From the NCBI RefSeq assembly GCF_030852425.1, contig NZ_NSDM01000006.1:310001-374000 (forward strand): a stretch of DNA of 64,000 nucleotides. The letters run 5' to 3'. The notes under the pieces were generated by a model. It had not been told where the DNA came from. It was given only the letters and a program-made list of their open reading frames with translations, and ran no database searches. The DNA is from Saccharothrix longispora. Lineage in GTDB: Bacteria; Actinomycetota; Actinomycetes; Mycobacteriales; Pseudonocardiaceae. Of this stretch, positions 50,094 to 59,084 are shown piece by piece. Positions within the stretch are counted from its first letter, which is position 1; every line of letters begins with the position of its first letter. Position numbers and translations under genes: made by a program.

Positions 50094-52019
50094 TCACCGG
50101 CCACGCCCCGCCGCGAGCGCCGCCGCTACCCGACGCACACCAGGGTCCTCGAACAACCCGTCGAGCGCGACCGGGAGCGGGATGCGCCAGTTGGGGTACT
50201 GGTCCGTGGTCCCCGGCAGGTTCGGCTGCCGGGTCTCCCCCAGCGCATCCTGGGGTGACGTCAGCACCAGCACCGAACGGGCCTTCGCGAGGAGGGCGTG
50301 GAAAGCGGCAACCAGGTCATCGGCGGGCACACCCTCTTGTCCGAGCAGTTCGACCAACTCCGCGCGCTCGCGCGCGGCTGCCTCGTATTCCCCGTCCACG
50401 GACCCTTCAAACTGCCCCAGTTCGGCCCGCACCCGAACGTGTTCCGCGGTCAGGAAACCGGCGGCCGTGGGCAGGTCGTGCGTGGAGATGCTCGCCATGG
50501 TCGAGGCGGTCCACTTCCCCGGCGGGATGAGCGGGTGGCCGGGCAGCTCCCACTCGCGCTGGAACCACAGCACCGCGGAGCTGAGCATGCCGTTGCGGTG
50601 CAGCGCCTCGGTGACCTTCGGCTCGACCGTGCCCAGGTCCTCCCCCACCACGACCGCGTTCGCCCGGCTCGCCTCGACCTTGAGCACGGCGAGCATCGCG
50701 TCCGCGTCGTAGTGCACGTACGTTCCGCGCGTGGGCGGCTCGCCCGGCGGGATCCACCACAGGCGCCACAGGCCGGCCACGTGGTCGATGCGGATGCCGT
50801 CGGCGTGCCGCAGCACGCTGCGCACCACCTGGCGGAACGGCTCGTAGCCCTGCTCGGCGAGCCGGTCGGGCCGCCACGGCGGCAGGTTCCAGTCCTGGCC
50901 GAGCTGGCTGAACGCGTCGGGCGGCGCGCCCACCGTGACGTCGGCGGCGAACGCGTCGCGCACCGCCCACGTGTCCGCGCCGCCGGGGTGCACGCCCACC
51001 GGCAGGTCGTGCACGACGCCGACCGCCATGCCCGCGTCGCGGGCGGCCCGGCGCGCGTCGTCGAGCTGCCGCTCGCACAGCTCCTGGAGCCACGCGTGGA
51101 ACGCCACCCGCTCCGGGTCGGGGGTCGCGGTGGCGGGGTCGCGCTGCTCCTCGGGCCACTCGCGCCAGTCCGGGCCGTGCACCTCGGCCAGCGCGCAGAA
51201 CCGGGCGAAACCCTCCAGCTCGCCCTCGGGCGCCCGGTGCTCGACCCGCTGCCAGAGCAGCTCCAGCGCGCGGGCCTTGGCGGTCCACACGGCGTCGTAG
51301 TCGATCAGCTCGGTGTCGTTGCCGGGGTTGAGGGCGTCGATCTCGGCGCGCAGCTCCGGCGGGGCGTCGCGGTAGGCCGGGACGTCCGCCACCCGCAGGT
51401 AGAGGGGGTTGGCGTAGCGGCGGCTGGCCGGTGAGTACGGCGAGCGCTCGACCGGCGTGGTCGGGCTGACCGCCTGCACCGGGTTGACCAGCAGCACGCC
51501 CGCGCCCAACTCCTCGGCGCTGCGCCGGGCCAGGGTGGCGAGGTCGGCGAAGTCGCCCATGCCCCACGACCCGGTCGAGCGGGCCGCGTACAGCTGGAGC
51601 ATCCAGCCCCACGCGCGCGGCACCGGGTCGAGGCGTGCGGGGGCGACGATGACGGTGCGGTCGCCCGCCCGGTGGTAGCCCACGGGCAGCGCGGCGGGCA
51701 GCTCGCGCGTGCCGCCGTCCTCCAACCGGACCGTCCCGGGCCCGTCCAGGACCTCGCCCTCGGTGAGCACCACGGTGCGCGGCGGCCGCTTCGGCGCGTC
51801 GAGGGCGCGCCGGACCGCCTCGGGTGTGGAGGCGTCCACGTCGAGTTGGGCGAGGACGGCCACCACGACGTCGGCGTCGACGTCCGCGCGGCGCTGCCCG
51901 GCGTCCTCGTAGTGGGTGGCCACGCCGTGGGCCTCGGCCAGTGCCGCGAGCTCGTCGTCCACGCTGGACAGCTTCGTCTCCTCTGCCGGTGCGCGGCCAG
52001 GCCGGTAGGGCCTGGTCAC
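50094..52019 (-). CDS. malQ: 4-alpha-glucanotransferase (amylomaltase)
   Basis: A 641-residue GH77 enzyme that transfers glucan segments between maltodextrins. Actinobacterial N-terminal extension (AALAEAHGVATHYEDA), then YSPASRRYANPLYL, GIRIDHVAGLWRLWW (nucleophile Asp), VVGEDLGTVEP (acid) and STHDLPTAAGF. The start is uncertain: GTG 52019 lacks a ribosome site and GTG 51962 is an alternative. With treXYZ it suggests maltodextrin handling coupled to trehalose synthesis. Confidence 0.93.
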   Translation of the reverse strand: MTRPYRPGRAPAEETKLSSVDDELAALAEAHGVATHYEDAGQRRADVDADVVVAVLAQLDVDASTPEAVRRALDAPKRPPRTVVLTEGEVLDGPGTVRLEDGGTRELPAALPVGYHRAGDRTVIVAPARLDPVPRAWGWMLQLYAARSTGSWGMGDFADLATLARRSAEELGAGVLLVNPVQAVSPTTPVERSPYSPASRRYANPLYLRVADVPAYRDAPPELRAEIDALNPGNDTELIDYDAVWTAKARALELLWQRVEHRAPEGELEGFARFCALAEVHGPDWREWPEEQRDPATATPDPERVAFHAWLQELCERQLDDARRAARDAGMAVGVVHDLPVGVHPGGADTWAVRDAFAADVTVGAPPDAFSQLGQDWNLPPWRPDRLAEQGYEPFRQVVRSVLRHADGIRIDHVAGLWRLWWIPPGEPPTRGTYVHYDADAMLAVLKVEASRANAVVVGEDLGTVEPKVTEALHRNGMLSSAVLWFQREWELPGHPLIPPGKWTASTMASISTHDLPTAAGFLTAEHVRVRAELGQFEGSVDGEYEAAARERAELVELLGQEGVPADDLVAAFHALLAKARSVLVLTSPQDALGETRQPNLPGTTDQYPNWRIPLPVALDGLFEDPGVRRVAAALAAGRGR

Positions 52020-52138
52020 CCGATGGTTGCAGGAAGTTCCCCGTGGTTAATGGCCCGGTTGCGCCACCGTCAAACCAGCTCCGCCGAACCAGCCCTGTCG
52101 GACCGGCCCTGTCGGACCGGATCGGCGCCCCGGCGGCT

Positions 52139-53089
52139 TCACCCGGCGGGGTCGTGGGACAGGGGGCCGGTGGAGTCCCGCTCGACCAGCCGCGGCCCCG
52201 GTCCGCGCTGCTCCGCGTCCTCCTCGCCGCGCAGGGCGGCGAGGAGGACGCGGACGGCGTGCTCACCGCGCTCCCGCCAGGCGCCCTCGACGGCGGTGAT
52301 GCCCATCGCCCGGGTCAGGTCGGCGCCCTCCAGGCTGAGGACCGACACGTCGCCCGGCACGGCCCGGCCGTCGCGGCGCAACCGCAGCAGGGCACCCAGC
52401 GCCACCTCGCCGCTGGCGCTGATCACCGCTGTCGGCAGGCGTTCACCGTCCAGCAGCACCTCGGCCACCTGCTCGCCGCCGGGGACCGTCGGCGACGACC
52501 ACAGCGTCCACTCGGGACGCACCCGCAGCCCCTCGGCGACCAGGGCGGCCTCGTGCGCCTCGTCGACGTCCTCGCCGAGCACCAGGGCCACGTCGTGGTG
52601 CCCGAGGCCGGCCAGGTGGCGGGCGGCCAGGCCCAGCGCCTCGCGCAGGTCGTCGGGGCCGACCGCGACCACCGGCACGGCGAGCGCGGCGAGCGCGGCG
52701 TCCTCGGTGGCGGTGAGGCCCACGCTCAGGGCGAGCACGCCGTCCACGCGCCTGCCGAGCGGGAGCAGCTCGTCCTCGAAGAACCTGGTCCGCGCCGCGT
52801 CGTCGCGCAGCCCGTAGAGCAGCACGTCGTAGCCGGCCTGCCGCAGCGCGCCCTCCGCGCCGGCGAGCAGGTCGCCGCGCGCCACGTCGGCGGTCAGCAC
52901 GGCCACCGCGTACCGCCTGCCGCCCGCGAGGCTCGACGCGTCCCGGGCGATCGCGTACCGCATGCGCTTGGCGACCTCGGTCACGTACCGGCGGGTGGCC
53001 TCGGACACCCCGGGCTCGCCGCGCAGCGCCCGCGACACCGTGGCGGCGGACACCCCCGCGGCGCGCGCGACGTCGGACATGCTCGTCAA
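52139..53089 (-). CDS. LacI-family transcriptional regulator
   Basis: A 316-residue regulator: helix-turn-helix and hinge (about 4-55, SDVARAAGVSAATVSRALRG) followed by a periplasmic-binding-protein-like sensor domain. I chose the rare TTG start at 53089 because GGGAGGTG precedes it by 5 bases; the ATG at 53080 is the alternative. It sits 119 bases upstream of malQ in the same direction, so it may control the glucan genes; a palindrome upstream is a candidate site. Confidence 0.88.
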   Translation of the reverse strand: MTSMSDVARAAGVSAATVSRALRGEPGVSEATRRYVTEVAKRMRYAIARDASSLAGGRRYAVAVLTADVARGDLLAGAEGALRQAGYDVLLYGLRDDAARTRFFEDELLPLGRRVDGVLALSVGLTATEDAALAALAVPVVAVGPDDLREALGLAARHLAGLGHHDVALVLGEDVDEAHEAALVAEGLRVRPEWTLWSSPTVPGGEQVAEVLLDGERLPTAVISASGEVALGALLRLRRDGRAVPGDVSVLSLEGADLTRAMGITAVEGAWRERGEHAVRVLLAALRGEEDAEQRGPGPRLVERDSTGPLSHDPAG

Positions 53090-53124
53090 TTCGACACCTC
53101 CCGACCTGGTACGAGCCTAGCGAG

Positions 53125-53136
53125 AACCGTACGGTT
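53125..53136. promoter_or_regulatory. Perfect palindrome, possible LacI-family operator
   Basis: AACCGTACGGTT is a perfect 12-bp palindrome 35 bases before the LacI-type gene and 65 bases before the divergent peroxiredoxin gene. Read leftward, a TAGGCT box (53120-53115) lies just downstream, so bound repressor would cover the promoter. LacI-family sites usually centre on CG; this one centres on TA. Confidence 0.45.
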
Positions 53137-53201
53137 GACCCCGCGCGACGTGATCGACACCCGTTCGACCCCTCCCGACCGACCTGTGGAAGGACGCCGC
53201 G

Positions 53202-53660
53202 ATGAAGCCCGGCGACGTGGTCCCCGATTTCACCCTCCCCGACCAGGACGGCACGCCGCGTTCCCTGTCGTCGCTGCTGGCGGACGGCCCGGTGGTGCTG
53301 TTCTTCTACCCGGCTGCGATGACGGCCGGCTGCACGGCGGAGAGCTGCCACTTCCGCGACCTGGCGGCCGAGTTCGCCGAGGTCGGCGCGCAGCGGGTGG
53401 GGATCAGCACGGACGCGGTGGAGCGGCAGAAGGAGTTCGCCACCCGGCACGCCTTCGACTACCCGCTGCTGTCCGACGCGGACGGCGGCGTCGCGGCGGG
53501 GTTCGGCGTCAAGCGCCGCTTCGGCCCGCTGCCGGTGAAGCGGCACACGTTCGTGATCGACACCGACCGGACCCTGGTCGAGGTGATCAGGTCGGAGTTC
53601 GCCATGAACGCCCACGCGGACAAGGCCTTGGCCGTCCTGCGCGACCGCGACCGGCGCTGA
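53202..53660 (+). CDS. bcp: Peroxiredoxin of the BCP/PrxQ type
   Basis: A 152-residue thiol peroxidase. Peroxidatic Cys44 and resolving Cys49 are in AAMTAGCTAESCHFRD, the atypical 2-Cys BCP arrangement, with the conserved FYP just before. It detoxifies hydroperoxides using thioredoxin. ATG 53202 after GGAAGG. Divergent from the LacI gene. Confidence 0.92.
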   Translation: MKPGDVVPDFTLPDQDGTPRSLSSLLADGPVVLFFYPAAMTAGCTAESCHFRDLAAEFAEVGAQRVGISTDAVERQKEFATRHAFDYPLLSDADGGVAAGFGVKRRFGPLPVKRHTFVIDTDRTLVEVIRSEFAMNAHADKALAVLRDRDRR

Positions 53661-53709
53661 CCGCCCGCCCCCGGGCGGCCGGGGGCCGGGTGGTCGAGGG
53701 CCCGGCCGG

Positions 53710-54291
53710 TCAGGGGCGCAGGCCGGCCAGGACGAAGTCCGCGATCTCGGTCCCCAGCCCGGCGGGCGACTTGGGGCCGTCCGGCCGGTACCAGGTCGGC
53801 AGCTGGTTGACCACGCCCAGCGCGATGAGCACGACGGTGTCGGCGGGGACGCGGTCGCCGAACACGCCGCCGCGCTGCCCGCGCTCCACCACCTCGCGGA
53901 ACGTCTCGTGGTAGCGCCGCCGCTCCGCCCGGAACTCGGCCATCCGCTCCGCGTCGAGGCGGTGCATCTCGCGCACGAACACGGCGGTCTCGTCGACGCT
54001 CTCCGCGGTGGTCTCCACCAGGCTGACCAGGATGCGCCGGACCGCCGCCCCCGCGTCCAGCCCCTGGGCGACGATCGCGTCCAGCTCCGCCATCTGGCGG
54101 CCGATCAGGGACCGGTAGATCTCCAGGAGCAGGTCGTCCTTCGACCCGAAGTAGTGGTAGAGCGCGCCCTTGGTGACCGACGCCGCCTCCACCACCTCCT
54201 GCACGGTCGTCGCGTCGAACCCCTTCGCCGCGAACAGCCGCACGGCCGCGCCGACGATGCGCTCCGGCGTGGCCCTGGTCCCGCGTGCCAC
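53710..54291 (-). CDS. TetR-family transcriptional regulator
   Basis: A 193-residue TetR repressor; the HTH is about 25-45 (TVQEVVEAASVTKGALYHYFGSK). The ligand-binding half resembles regulators of acyl-CoA/fatty-acid genes (REMHRLDAERMAEFRAERRRY). GTG 54291 with GGGGGTC before it is chosen; it is 4 bases beyond the LLM gene's stop, so the two are co-transcribed. It likely represses its own operon through the site at 55284. Confidence 0.88.
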   Translation of the reverse strand: MARGTRATPERIVGAAVRLFAAKGFDATTVQEVVEAASVTKGALYHYFGSKDDLLLEIYRSLIGRQMAELDAIVAQGLDAGAAVRRILVSLVETTAESVDETAVFVREMHRLDAERMAEFRAERRRYHETFREVVERGQRGGVFGDRVPADTVVLIALGVVNQLPTWYRPDGPKSPAGLGTEIADFVLAGLRP

Positions 54292-54295
54292 CGCG

Positions 54296-55246
54296 TCAGA
54301 CCCCCGGTGCCAGGGCACGCACCAGGTCGCGCTGGTCGGCGCCCGTGGGCAGCAGGGCGATGACCGGCGTGTCGACCCCGTTGGCGGCGTACCGCGCGAC
54401 GTGCGCGCGGCACTCGTCGACGCTGCCGTGCACGACCAGCTGGTCGACCACCTCGTCGGGCACGAGCGCGCCGGCGCCGCGCCGGTCGCCCGACGCCCAC
54501 GCCTCGTTCATGGGGCGCAGCGCCTCGCCCCGGCCCAGCCACTCGTGGAAGGCCGCGTAGGCGGGCACGGTGAGGTACGTGCTGATCAGCATGCGCCCCA
54601 GCGCGCGCGCCGCGTCCGCGTCCTCGGTCGGGCAGACGAAGATCCGCGCGGCCAGCTCGCCCCGGCCCAGCTCCTCGCGGACCCTGGGCACGTCGTCCGC
54701 GCCGAGCCAGTTGGTGATGGCGCCGTCGGCCTCGCGCCCGGCCAGCCGCAGCATGCCCGGCCGCAGCGCCGCCAGCATGATCGGCACGGGTCGCTCGGGC
54801 GCGCGCTCCAGCTTGAAGCCGCGCACGGCGAACGTGTCGTACTCCCGCGTCACCTTCTCACCGGCCAGCGCGGCCTTGAGGAAGCGCAGCGTGTCCCGGG
54901 TCCGCTTGAACGGCTCGGCGAACTCCACGCCGTTCCACCGCTGCACGATGGCGGGCGACGACGACCCGATGCCCAGCACGAACCGCCCGCCGGACACCTC
55001 GGCGAGGGTGGCGGCCGTCATGGCGAGCGTCGCGGGCCCGCGCGTGTAGACGGGGGCGATCGCGGTGCCGAGCCGGAGCGTCGGCGCCCACTGCGCGGCC
55101 AGGGCCAGCGGTGTGAACGCGTCCGTGCCGGCGGTCTCGGCCGACCACACGTCGGTGTAGCCCAGGTCGGCCAGTTCGGCGACCGACTCCCGGTGGTCGA
55201 GCACGGGCACCCCGGTCAACGGCAGCGTGATTCCCCAACGGCCCAC
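54296..55246 (-). CDS. LLM-class (F420-dependent type) oxidoreductase
   Basis: A 316-residue TIM-barrel protein: WSAETAGTDAFTPLALAA, LRLGTAIAPVYTRGPATLAM, GGRFVLGIGSSSPAIVQRW and a typical C-terminal GSVDECRAHVARY. This subfamily is usually F420-dependent in actinobacteria. GTG 55246 follows GAGGAGG. First gene of the LLM-TetR operon. The substrate is unknown; the TetR type hints at acyl or steroid metabolism. Confidence 0.87.
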   Translation of the reverse strand: MGRWGITLPLTGVPVLDHRESVAELADLGYTDVWSAETAGTDAFTPLALAAQWAPTLRLGTAIAPVYTRGPATLAMTAATLAEVSGGRFVLGIGSSSPAIVQRWNGVEFAEPFKRTRDTLRFLKAALAGEKVTREYDTFAVRGFKLERAPERPVPIMLAALRPGMLRLAGREADGAITNWLGADDVPRVREELGRGELAARIFVCPTEDADAARALGRMLISTYLTVPAYAAFHEWLGRGEALRPMNEAWASGDRRGAGALVPDEVVDQLVVHGSVDECRAHVARYAANGVDTPVIALLPTGADQRDLVRALAPGV

Positions 55247-55283
55247 TGTTCGCCTCCTCAGCTCCCGGCCACCGTACCGCAGG

Positions 55284-55299
55284 TACCGACCAGTCGGTA
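55284..55299. promoter_or_regulatory. TetR operator upstream of the LLM-TetR operon
   Basis: TACCGAC-CA-GTCGGTA, perfect 7-bp arms, lies 38 bases upstream of the LLM start. The form matches operators of TetR repressors of fatty-acid type (ACCGAC..GTCGGT), so autoregulation by the co-transcribed TetR is the simplest reading. Confidence 0.7.
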
Positions 55300-55350
55300 T
55301 GCCGGAGCGGACTCGACGGGGGTCGCCGAGCCCGCTCCGGTGCGGAGGTG

Positions 55351-56298
55351 TCAGAGGGCGATGCCGCGCTCGCCGAGCCACCCGATCGGGTCGATCTTCT
55401 GCGAGCCGCCGATCCACACCTCGAAGTGCAGGTGGGGGCCGGTGGACTGGCCGCGGTTGCCCATGGTGGCGATCTGGTCGCCGGCGGCGACCCGCCGGCC
55501 CTGCGGCACGAGGATCTCGTTCACGTGGCCGTAGATCGTGATGGTGCCGTCGTCGTGCTGGACGCGCACCCACAGGCCGAAGCCGGAGGCGGCTCCCGCC
55601 TCGACCACCACGCCGTCCTGGACGGAGAGGATCGGGGTGCCGATGGCGTTGGCGATGTCCACCCCGTAGTGGGTGGTGCCCCACCGCGCGCCGAAGCCGG
55701 ACGTGAACGCGCCCTGGGCCGGCTTGACGGCCTTCGGGCGCGCCGCGACGGCGGCAGCGGCCTGCTCGGTGGCGATCCGCGCGTTCTCGGCGTCCTGCGC
55801 GTCCTTCACGGCCTGCGCGTCCGCCGCCGCCTGGGCGTCCTTCGCGGCCTGCTCGTCCTGCTGCCGCTTCAGCTCGGCCTGGCGGGCGGTGTAGCCGTCG
55901 GACGCCTGCTTGATCGCCCGGTCCACGTGCTGCCGCGCGTAGAGCGCCTCGGACCGCATGAGCTTCGCGGCCTCCAGTCCGGGCTCGATGGTGTGAACCG
56001 TCGCGACCGGGGTAGCCCGGGGTGCGGAGCCGTGGACGAGGGCGGCGGCCAGTTCGGGGCCGGCGCCGAGGGGGATGAACCGGGTGTCGCCGGAGTCGGA
56101 GCCGAAACCGCCGGCCGCGCCGACACCGGTGGTCAACGTGCCCACCGCGACGACCGCGGCCGCGACGCGACCGGTGACGGGGAGCCTGTCGCAATCCGCG
56201 CGGTGAGCGCCGGATCGGCCGGTGGTCCTCGGGGGAGCCGCGAACGCGCGGCGACCACTGGCCTTCGAATGCCGAGCCAAGGTTGTGCCTTCCTGCAT
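55351..56298 (-). CDS. M23-family (LytM-like) peptidoglycan peptidase with coiled coil
   Basis: A 315-residue exported protein. A hydrophobic segment at about 44-63 is the signal or anchor; a charged coiled coil follows (about 125-185, repeated QAAKDAQ-type sequence), then the M23 domain (about 195-310) with zinc ligands His210 and Asp214 (HYGVDIAN), His258 (YGHVN) and His289/His291 (GPHLHFEV). All catalytic residues are present, so it may be an active endopeptidase. ATG 56298; a long structured leader precedes it. Confidence 0.9.
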   Translation of the reverse strand: MQEGTTLARHSKASGRRAFAAPPRTTGRSGAHRADCDRLPVTGRVAAAVVAVGTLTTGVGAAGGFGSDSGDTRFIPLGAGPELAAALVHGSAPRATPVATVHTIEPGLEAAKLMRSEALYARQHVDRAIKQASDGYTARQAELKRQQDEQAAKDAQAAADAQAVKDAQDAENARIATEQAAAAVAARPKAVKPAQGAFTSGFGARWGTTHYGVDIANAIGTPILSVQDGVVVEAGAASGFGLWVRVQHDDGTITIYGHVNEILVPQGRRVAAGDQIATMGNRGQSTGPHLHFEVWIGGSQKIDPIGWLGERGIAL

Positions 56299-56339
56299 CG
56301 GGGAGCCCGGTCCGGGGACGCCTGGCGGGGGAACCAGGG

Positions 56340-56364
56340 GGAGCCGCTTTCGGGGAGCGGCTCC
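56340..56364 (-). promoter_or_regulatory. Leader hairpin upstream of the M23 peptidase
   Basis: A perfect 9-bp stem (GGAGCCGCT / AGCGGCTCC, 7-base loop) about 42-66 bases upstream of the start. It may be part of a regulatory 5' leader. I could not match it to a c-di-AMP (ydaO) riboswitch, which often precedes such peptidases. Confidence 0.4.
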
Positions 56365-56607
56365 GTGTCCCTTTGGTGACCGAACCGTGACATGCGGCAG
56401 GGAACGTAACCGGAGGTAACCGGGAGAGGCAAGCTTCGGCGCAACTCCTGGGCATTGTTCGTGAGATACCCCACTTATGACTACTCTTCGTGTTCAGATA
56501 CGCGCAGGTTCCGCAACGTGCCGTTATGGAACGCGGTGATCGGGTCGGGAGAAGTGCAGGTCGGGGGCCGCGTAGCACGGGTTCCTGTGAGACGGCGGGC
56601 GCGAACG

Positions 56608-56645
56608 CGACAGGACCCGCGCCACGAGCGGCGCGGGTCCTGTCG
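56608..56645 (-). terminator. Terminator of the class A PBP gene
   Basis: A perfect 16-bp inverted repeat (core ACAGGACCCGCGCC, 6-base loop ACGAGC) 45 bases beyond the penicillin-binding protein stop. The rest of 56299-56689 holds the M23 leader and no gene. Confidence 0.88.
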
Positions 56646-56689
56646 ACGATCTCGGTCCCGGCGTGGTGGACAGCCGGTGACCAGCGGTT

Positions 56690-58825
56690 CTAGCGGTAGC
56701 GGGGGTCCACCGGCGGGAGCTGCTCGACGGGCTTGCCGTCGTGGATCACCCGCATCGCGTTGAACCAGGTCGGCGCCGCCACCTGGCCGCCGAAGACGCC
56801 GCCCGCGTCGTTGGTGCCGCACAGGCGGGGCGGACTGCCGCTGCAGATGACCTGCGGCGCGACGCCGTCGGTGAAGGTCATGACCGCGCCGGCGTACTGC
56901 GGGGTCGCGCCCATGAACGCCACCGACCAGTGGTTCTCGGTCGTGCCGGTCTTGCCGATCATCGGGCGGTCCCAGCCGGCCGCTGCGGCGGCGGCCGTGC
57001 CACCGGGCTTCGTGTCCGCGCTCATGCCGTTGGCCAGGGCATTCGCCACCTCGGGCGCCACGGCCTGGTCGCACGCGGCTTCCTTGAGCTGCACGGGCTT
57101 GCCGTTGCGGTCCGTGACCTGCTCGACCGGCGTCGGCGGGCACCACTTGCCGCCGCTCATGATCGTCGCGGCCACGTTCGACAGCTCCAGGATGCTGGTC
57201 GGACCGGCGCCCAGGGTGAACGAGCCGCTGTTGTCGCGCTTGTAGACGTCGCCCTGCGACGGGCCGTTGGAGCCGTCCGCCTTGAGCGGGTCGCCGGCGT
57301 TGTTCACGCCCTGCATCGACTCGCGCAGGCCGAGCCGGTGGGCCATGTCCACGACGTTGTTCAGGCCGGCCTTCTCCTCCAGGATGATGAACCCGGTGTT
57401 CGGCGACTGCGCGAGCGCCTGGGTCAGGCTCATCTTCTCCGGGTACTTGCCGGAGTTCTTGACCGTGTAACCCTTGTTGCCGTCCTTGTAGACCCGGGAC
57501 GTGTAGGTCTCCGGCACGTCGATCTGCCGGTCGATGCCGGTCACGCCCCGCTCCAGCGCGGCGGCCGCGGTGAACACCTTGTAGATCGAGCCCGCGCCGA
57601 ACTTCGTCACCTCGGCGGGGATGGAGTAGGCGCTCTGCCCGGCCTCGGCGTTGTTGCCGAAGTCGCGGTTGGCCGCCAGCGCCCGCACCCGGTGCTTGTC
57701 CGCGCCCGGCTGCACGACGGCCATCGCGTTGGCCACGCCCGGCTGGGTCTTGGGCACCTGGGACTCGGCGGCTTCCTTCGCGGCGCGCGTCGCGATCGGG
57801 TCCATGGTGCTGTGGATGGTGTAGCCGCCGCGCAGGATCTCGTCCACGGGCAGGCCCGACCGGTCGAGGTAGTCCACCAGGTAGCGGCAGAAGAAGCCGT
57901 AGACCGGGCCGTCGCCCGCGCCGACGCAGCCGTTGGGCAGCAGCCTCAGGTTGGGCACGACGCCGATGTCGGCGGCCTTGGCCTCGTCGGCCTTCTCCTT
58001 GGCGGCCTTCTCGTCCGAGCCGAACGCGCCGTTCTCCAGCATCTTGTCGATCACGGTGTTGCGCCGCTTGATCGCCGGGTCGGGGTCGGCGCCCGGGTTG
58101 AGCCGGCTCGGCTCGTTGACCAGTCCGGCCAGCATCGCGGCCTGCGGCACGGTCAGCTTGTCGGGCGTGGTGTCGAAGTACGTGCGGGCCGCCGCGCCGA
58201 CGCCGTAGGTGCCGTTGCCGAACGGGACGACGTTGAGGTACGCGGTGAGGATCTCGTCCTTCGTCATCTTCTGCTCGAGCTGCGTGGCGATGCGCGCCTC
58301 GCTGATCTTGCGGCCGATCGTCGCCTCGGTGGCCTTCTCGTAGGCCTCCTCGGAGCCCTTGCCGACGACGAACGCCAGGTAGTTCTTCACGTACTGCTGG
58401 GTCAGCGTCGAGGCGCCCTGGGACGTCTCGCCGTCCACGCCCGCCTTGGCGGCGGCGCGGGCGATGCCCTGCCAGTCGACGCCCGCGTGGTCGAAGAACC
58501 GCTTGTCCTCGATCGCGATGATCGCGGCCTTCATCGTGTCGGCGATGCCCTCGGACGGCACGGGGATGCGGTACTGGTCGTACAGGTACGCGATGGGCTG
58601 GCCGTTCATGTCCAGCACGGTGGACACGAGCGGCAGCTCCGCCTCGGTCAGCTCGGCAGAGGTCTGGTCGACGGTGTCGGCCGCCCGGTTGGAGGCCAGC
58701 CCGAGGCCGCCCACCACGGGGAAGAGCAGCGCCGCGAGGAGCACCCCCGCCATGAGGCACAACCCCGCCAACTTGACCAGACCTGTCGCGCGCGCGGCGA
58801 ACACTGAACCAGCAACCCCTTCCAC
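56690..58825 (-). CDS. Class A penicillin-binding protein (bifunctional transglycosylase/transpeptidase)
   Basis: A 711-residue cell-wall synthase. One N-terminal membrane anchor (about 17-45), GT51 domain with EDKRFFDHAGVDW (catalytic Glu) and GASTLTQQYVKN, then the transpeptidase domain with SxxK (GAGSIYKVF), SxN (QSPN) and KTG (IGKTGTTE). No PASTA domain. GTG 58825 is the likely start. It polymerises and cross-links peptidoglycan. Confidence 0.94.
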   Translation of the reverse strand: MEGVAGSVFAARATGLVKLAGLCLMAGVLLAALLFPVVGGLGLASNRAADTVDQTSAELTEAELPLVSTVLDMNGQPIAYLYDQYRIPVPSEGIADTMKAAIIAIEDKRFFDHAGVDWQGIARAAAKAGVDGETSQGASTLTQQYVKNYLAFVVGKGSEEAYEKATEATIGRKISEARIATQLEQKMTKDEILTAYLNVVPFGNGTYGVGAAARTYFDTTPDKLTVPQAAMLAGLVNEPSRLNPGADPDPAIKRRNTVIDKMLENGAFGSDEKAAKEKADEAKAADIGVVPNLRLLPNGCVGAGDGPVYGFFCRYLVDYLDRSGLPVDEILRGGYTIHSTMDPIATRAAKEAAESQVPKTQPGVANAMAVVQPGADKHRVRALAANRDFGNNAEAGQSAYSIPAEVTKFGAGSIYKVFTAAAALERGVTGIDRQIDVPETYTSRVYKDGNKGYTVKNSGKYPEKMSLTQALAQSPNTGFIILEEKAGLNNVVDMAHRLGLRESMQGVNNAGDPLKADGSNGPSQGDVYKRDNSGSFTLGAGPTSILELSNVAATIMSGGKWCPPTPVEQVTDRNGKPVQLKEAACDQAVAPEVANALANGMSADTKPGGTAAAAAAGWDRPMIGKTGTTENHWSVAFMGATPQYAGAVMTFTDGVAPQVICSGSPPRLCGTNDAGGVFGGQVAAPTWFNAMRVIHDGKPVEQLPPVDPRYR

Positions 58826-58964
58826 AACCCCGCGGGATACCCCCGTTGACTAAGTCGCACGACGACCACCGCAGGTTGCTCGCGGGCGAGGAGGAAAATC
58901 ACGGGGTCGATCTTCGACGACAGTCGTCGAAGTTACTCCTGCCCGATCCGGGCCGGTCCGAAAC

Positions 58965-59005
58965 CCCGCCGTGCCCGGACGGACGAGCCGCCCGGGCACG
59001 GCGGG
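58965..59005 (-). terminator. Terminator of the PfkB-family kinase gene
   Basis: A perfect 14-bp inverted repeat (CCCGCCGTGCCCGG / CCGGGCACGGCGGG, 13-base loop) 80 bases beyond the kinase stop codon. Confidence 0.75.
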
Positions 59006-59084
59006 TGACCGACCTCACCTCGCGCGGCGGCACCGGACACCGCCCCCGGTGTCGAACACGCGTTCGAGGGACGCGGGGTGGCGA

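Noticed and set aside
56299-56480. c-di-AMP (ydaO) riboswitch upstream of the M23 peptidase
   Set aside because: The leader is long and structured, and a GGGGGAACC segment appears on the opposite strand, but the conserved core could not be aligned on the sense strand.
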